DNA from: Myxococcales bacterium
GTDB taxonomy: Bacteria; Myxococcota_A; Polyangia; Nannocystales; Nannocystaceae
Reading direction: 5' to 3'
Length of the DNA: 64,000 nt
Assembly (NCBI GenBank): GCA_020633295.1
Contig: JACKDW010000002.1
Location: forward strand, 992,001 to 1,056,000
This document shows, one piece after another, positions 61,788-64,000 of the stretch (the first letter of the stretch is position 1; each line of letters begins with the position of its first letter). A model generated the notes under the pieces. The model ran no database searches. It was not told the DNA's origin and was given only the letters and a program-made list of their open reading frames with translations. Position numbers and translations under genes: made by a program.

Positions 61788-62399
61788 CTACTCGCGCAGG
61801 TCCTGCAGCTCGGTCCGCAGCTTCTCGAGCGCGTAGCGCATGCGGCTCTTCACCGTGTTCTCGGGCGCGCCGACGACCTTGCCGATCTGCTTGAACGAGA
61901 GGCCGCCGAGCTGACGCATCAAGAACACCTCGCGCTGATCGTCAGGCAGGTTGTCGACCGCCTGGGCCATGCGCTGCTGGAGCCGCGGTCCCTCGGCCGC
62001 CGCGTCGGTCCCGACCTGCGGCGCGGCGGTGCGATCGAGCAGGCTCGCCCCGGCCTCGTCGCCGAAGCGTCCGCGAGGCGCGTCCGCGGAGACCGTCTTT
62101 CGATGCTTCCCCCGGCGGCTCTCGTCGACGCAGTGGTTCCGCGCGATCGTGTAGATCCAGGTCGAGAACCGGGCGGTCTGCTCGTACCGGTTCTTGGCCT
62201 TGATCACCCGCATGAAGACATCCTGCAGCATCTCCTCGGCGCGGCTGCGGTTACCGACGCTGCGCAGGATGAAGTTGTAGAGACCACGCTTGTACCGCGC
62301 GACCAGGGGCGCGAAGGCCCGCCCCTCCCCCTTGCGAAAGGCGACCATCAGCTCCTCGTCGCTGCGAGGATCATCCGTGTGCGGTCGGCTGTCGGCCAT
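61788..62399 (-). CDS. ECF-type RNA polymerase sigma factor
   Basis: 203 residues. Sigma region 2 is EELMVAFRKGEGRAFAPLVARY to FSTWIYTIARNHCVDESRR, and region 4 is LPDDQREVFLMRQLGGLSFKQIGKVVGAPENTVKSRMRYALEKLR. Between them is a variable linker of ~50 residues, longer than average. There is no gene for an anti-sigma factor on either side in the visible order, so it may be controlled by its own promoter or by a partner elsewhere. Region 4.2 (the ENTVKSR helix) suggests recognition of an ECF-type -35, which cannot be predicted here. Confidence 0.9.
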   Translation of the reverse strand: MADSRPHTDDPRSDEELMVAFRKGEGRAFAPLVARYKRGLYNFILRSVGNRSRAEEMLQDVFMRVIKAKNRYEQTARFSTWIYTIARNHCVDESRRGKHRKTVSADAPRGRFGDEAGASLLDRTAAPQVGTDAAAEGPRLQQRMAQAVDNLPDDQREVFLMRQLGGLSFKQIGKVVGAPENTVKSRMRYALEKLRTELQDLRE

Positions 62400-62705
62400 G
62401 GGTGCGGGTCAGAGGACGAGAGCGAGCAGGACGAGATGGACGAGATGGACGAAGCAGCGGCGCGCGGGCAGCTCGAGTGTGCGCTCTCGGCGGAAGTCGT
62501 TGCAAGCGTGGAGCCCTGCGCACGAGCGCGCAGCTACGCGTTTTACAGGACCTTTACCGCGCCGCGCCAGCCCGCGTCGCCGGCGATCGAGCGCGCCGTG
62601 GTGACGCAGATGGACCAGACGGCGTGATACGCCCGTCGTGAGGAGATTCCCCCCGCGGACACGCCCGGTCACGAGCTTCGGTCGAGCGCGTTCGCGGCGA
62701 GCTGC
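62400..62705. other. Intergenic region between ECF sigma and mutM
   Basis: 306 bases. Just upstream of the sigma start (on its strand) is a pyrimidine-rich stretch made of GACGAGATG repeats on the plus strand (near 62430-62455). A frame of 87 codons on the minus strand has no coding bias. No hairpin or promoter is clear. Confidence 0.45.
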
Positions 62706-63563
62706 CTAGCGGATCCAGCCGCCGCGCGGCCGCGCCTGGTCGACCGGGCACAGCACACCGCTTCGGCCGCCGTGGGTGAAGCTCTCGAGCGCCTGACCGC
62801 AGCTGGGGCACGGCTGCCCGGCGCGCCCGTAGACCGCGAGATCATCCTGGTTCCGCCCGACCTCGCCGACGACGTTGCGGAAGTCCTTCAACGTCGTGCC
62901 GCCGTTCTCGATCCCCTGCTCGAGCACCCGCACGAGCGCCGCCGCCAGACGATCCCAGGCGGTGGCGCGCAGGCGAACGGCCCGCGCGAGCGGGTGGATC
63001 CGGGCGATGAACAGCGCCTCCACGGCGTAGATATTCCCGACGCCAGCGACCGCGGTCTGGTCGAGGAGCGCGTCGCGAATCGCCCGCTTGCTCGCCCCGA
63101 GCCGCTCCCGCAGCGCGGCGCCGTCAAAGCCGGGATCGAGGGGCTCAACGCCGAGCGTCGACAGCGGCGGCGACGCGTTCAGGCTCGCGAGCGCGCCGGC
63201 TCGCAGCCCACCGAAGCGACGCGGGTCGACGAAGCGGAGCTCACGATCGTCGGCGAAGCGCAGCGCCAGGTGGGTGTGGCGAGCGCGTGGCGCTCCCGCC
63301 TTCGCGACGCCGCAACGACCGGTCATCCCCAGGTGGATCAACAACGCGAGACGCGTGGGCCCGGTGAACTCCCAGATGATGTGCTTGCCCCGACGACGCA
63401 CCGCGCCGGGGCGGGCGCCGACGAGGACGTCGAGGTTCTCCTCGCGCCAGTGCTCGCCGATGCGGAGCGGATGCTCGCTGCGCCACAGCGCCGTCACGGG
63501 CTCGCGCACCCTGGCCGCGACGAGCCCCCGGCGCACGGACTCGACCTCGGGCAGCTCAGGCAC
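62706..63563 (-). CDS. mutM: Formamidopyrimidine-DNA glycosylase (8-oxoguanine repair), atypical zinc finger
   Basis: 285 residues from GTG 63563, so the mature end is PELPEVESVRRGL with the catalytic Pro and Glu. The lysine in RRRGKHIIWEF, the block LLIHLGMTGR, DPRRFGGL, VAGVGNIYAVEALF and GGTTLKDFRN are all present. It removes oxidised purines and nicks the strand. The zinc finger near the C-terminus has CPSC but then LCPVDQ where CPxCQ is expected: the fourth ligand is Asp, and the tail RPRGGWIR is longer than usual. The start overlaps rsmA by 8 bases, so both are one operon. Confidence 0.92.
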   Translation of the reverse strand: MPELPEVESVRRGLVAARVREPVTALWRSEHPLRIGEHWREENLDVLVGARPGAVRRRGKHIIWEFTGPTRLALLIHLGMTGRCGVAKAGAPRARHTHLALRFADDRELRFVDPRRFGGLRAGALASLNASPPLSTLGVEPLDPGFDGAALRERLGASKRAIRDALLDQTAVAGVGNIYAVEALFIARIHPLARAVRLRATAWDRLAAALVRVLEQGIENGGTTLKDFRNVVGEVGRNQDDLAVYGRAGQPCPSCGQALESFTHGGRSGVLCPVDQARPRGGWIR

Positions 63564-64000
63564 GCGCGGCCTCCGTCGCCTCGCGCGCGCGCTGCAGCGC
63601 CGCGAACTCCTCGGGACCGAGTCGTTCAGGGCGTGTTCGCGGGTCAACGCCCGCCGCGTGACACCAAGCCAGCACCTCGTCGCGCGGCGCGAGGGCCGAG
63701 AGCGCGTTGGACAGCACCTTGCGCCGGCGCTGGAACGCGGTCCGCACGAGCGCCTGGTACCCGAGGTCATCGCCGACCTCGCCGCGCGGCCGCGTCAGCG
63801 GATCGAGGCGGATCACCGCCGAGTCCACGCGCGGCGCGGGCAAGAAGCATCCTCGCGGCGCGCGACAGACGGTGGCGATCGAGCGCACCCGCGAGAGGCT
63901 CGCCGTGACCCCGCCGTACCGTCGCGAGCCCGGCTCCGCGCACAGGCGCTGCGCGACCTCCTCCTGGACCATGATGATCCACGGCCCGACCGCGTCGTGG
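63556..64000 (-). CDS. rsmA: 16S rRNA adenine dimethyltransferase RsmA/KsgA, C-terminal part (cut by window edge)
   Basis: The 5' end lies outside the window; ~147 C-terminal residues are seen. PWIIMVQEEVAQRLCAEPGSRRYGG is the motif after the NLPY catalytic loop (not visible), followed by FLPAPRVDSAVIRLDP and the C-terminal domain VRTAFQRRRKVLSNAL, typical of RsmA/KsgA. It dimethylates two adenines near the 3' end of 16S rRNA. The stop overlaps the mutM start. The window edge, not a mutation, causes the truncation. Confidence 0.92.
   Translation of the reverse strand, partial: HDAVGPWIIMVQEEVAQRLCAEPGSRRYGGVTASLSRVRSIATVCRAPRGCFLPAPRVDSAVIRLDPLTRPRGEVGDDLGYQALVRTAFQRRRKVLSNALSALAPRDEVLAWCHAAGVDPRTRPERLGPEEFAALQRAREATEAARA

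Overview
The window is high-GC DNA (about 70% by eye, with strong G/C preference at third codon positions) from what looks like a myxobacterium (Myxococcota, most like the Nannocystineae). The supporting features are an adjacent mglB-mglA pair (roadblock protein plus polarity Ras-like GTPase), a secreted protein ending in a MYXO-CTERM-like Cys-hydrophobic-Arg tail, a Ser/Thr kinase with the HRDVSPQN catalytic loop common in this phylum, FHA plus DUF4388 and PEGA proteins, and many lipoproteins with low-complexity linkers. I saw no phage genes, insertion sequences, CRISPR array or rRNA. The DNA appears to be ordinary chromosome with an unusually large number of short tandem repeats.

Region by region. 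1-4 kb: 5' part of a HelD-like helicase and a double-VWA MYXO-CTERM protein, both on the minus strand. 4-14.4 kb: an M28 lipoprotein peptidase facing a minus-strand run of an S9 peptidase and three HTTM-related genes. 14.6-21.2 kb: addB-addA recombination helicase/nuclease. 21.4-29.2 kb: tRNA-Asp, a DTW tRNA-modifying enzyme, an HD dNTPase-like protein, tRNA-Ser(UGA), a bi-domain oxidoreductase, a lipase and an FHA/DUF4388 protein. 29.6-38.7 kb: a frameshifted Tyr/Trp-rich lipoprotein gene, two coupled ArsA/Get3-like ATPases, a UbiA prenyltransferase, a membrane di-haem cytochrome and a YyaL-like protein. 38.9-46 kb: two more serine tRNAs, an outer-membrane barrel protein, a TlpA-like thioredoxin, an ArgD-like aminotransferase, and a kinase plus TPR/PEGA pair. 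46-51.8 kb: an AT-rich island, a small ribbon-helix-helix protein, dnaX-ybaB-recR and mglBA. 52-64 kb: two membrane proteins of unknown role, a four-gene unit (inactive M48-like protein, two dynamin-like GTPases, RNase HII), an ECF sigma factor, and rsmA-mutM cut by the right edge.

The best candidate for an undescribed system is 54.9-61.8 kb. It holds a predicted catalytically dead M48-type metallopeptidase homologue, a membrane-anchored dynamin-like GTPase and a second dynamin-like GTPase fused to a long helical-repeat N-terminus, which is coupled to rnhB through a GTGA overlap. A TPR membrane protein is divergent from it. The second candidate is the HTTM cluster (6.1-11.5 kb). There one gene has the order HTTM then soluble domain, and its downstream paralogues carry the same two modules as separate genes in the reverse order.

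Genes that work together: addAB (ATGA overlap), the ArsA pair (GTGA overlap), ybaB-recR (GTGA overlap), rsmA-mutM (8-base overlap), kinase-PEGA (ribosome-binding site inside the end of the kinase gene) and mglBA (17-base gap with a purine-rich site). Starts are often GTG or TTG. Several long frames antisense to real genes are composition artefacts and were left out.
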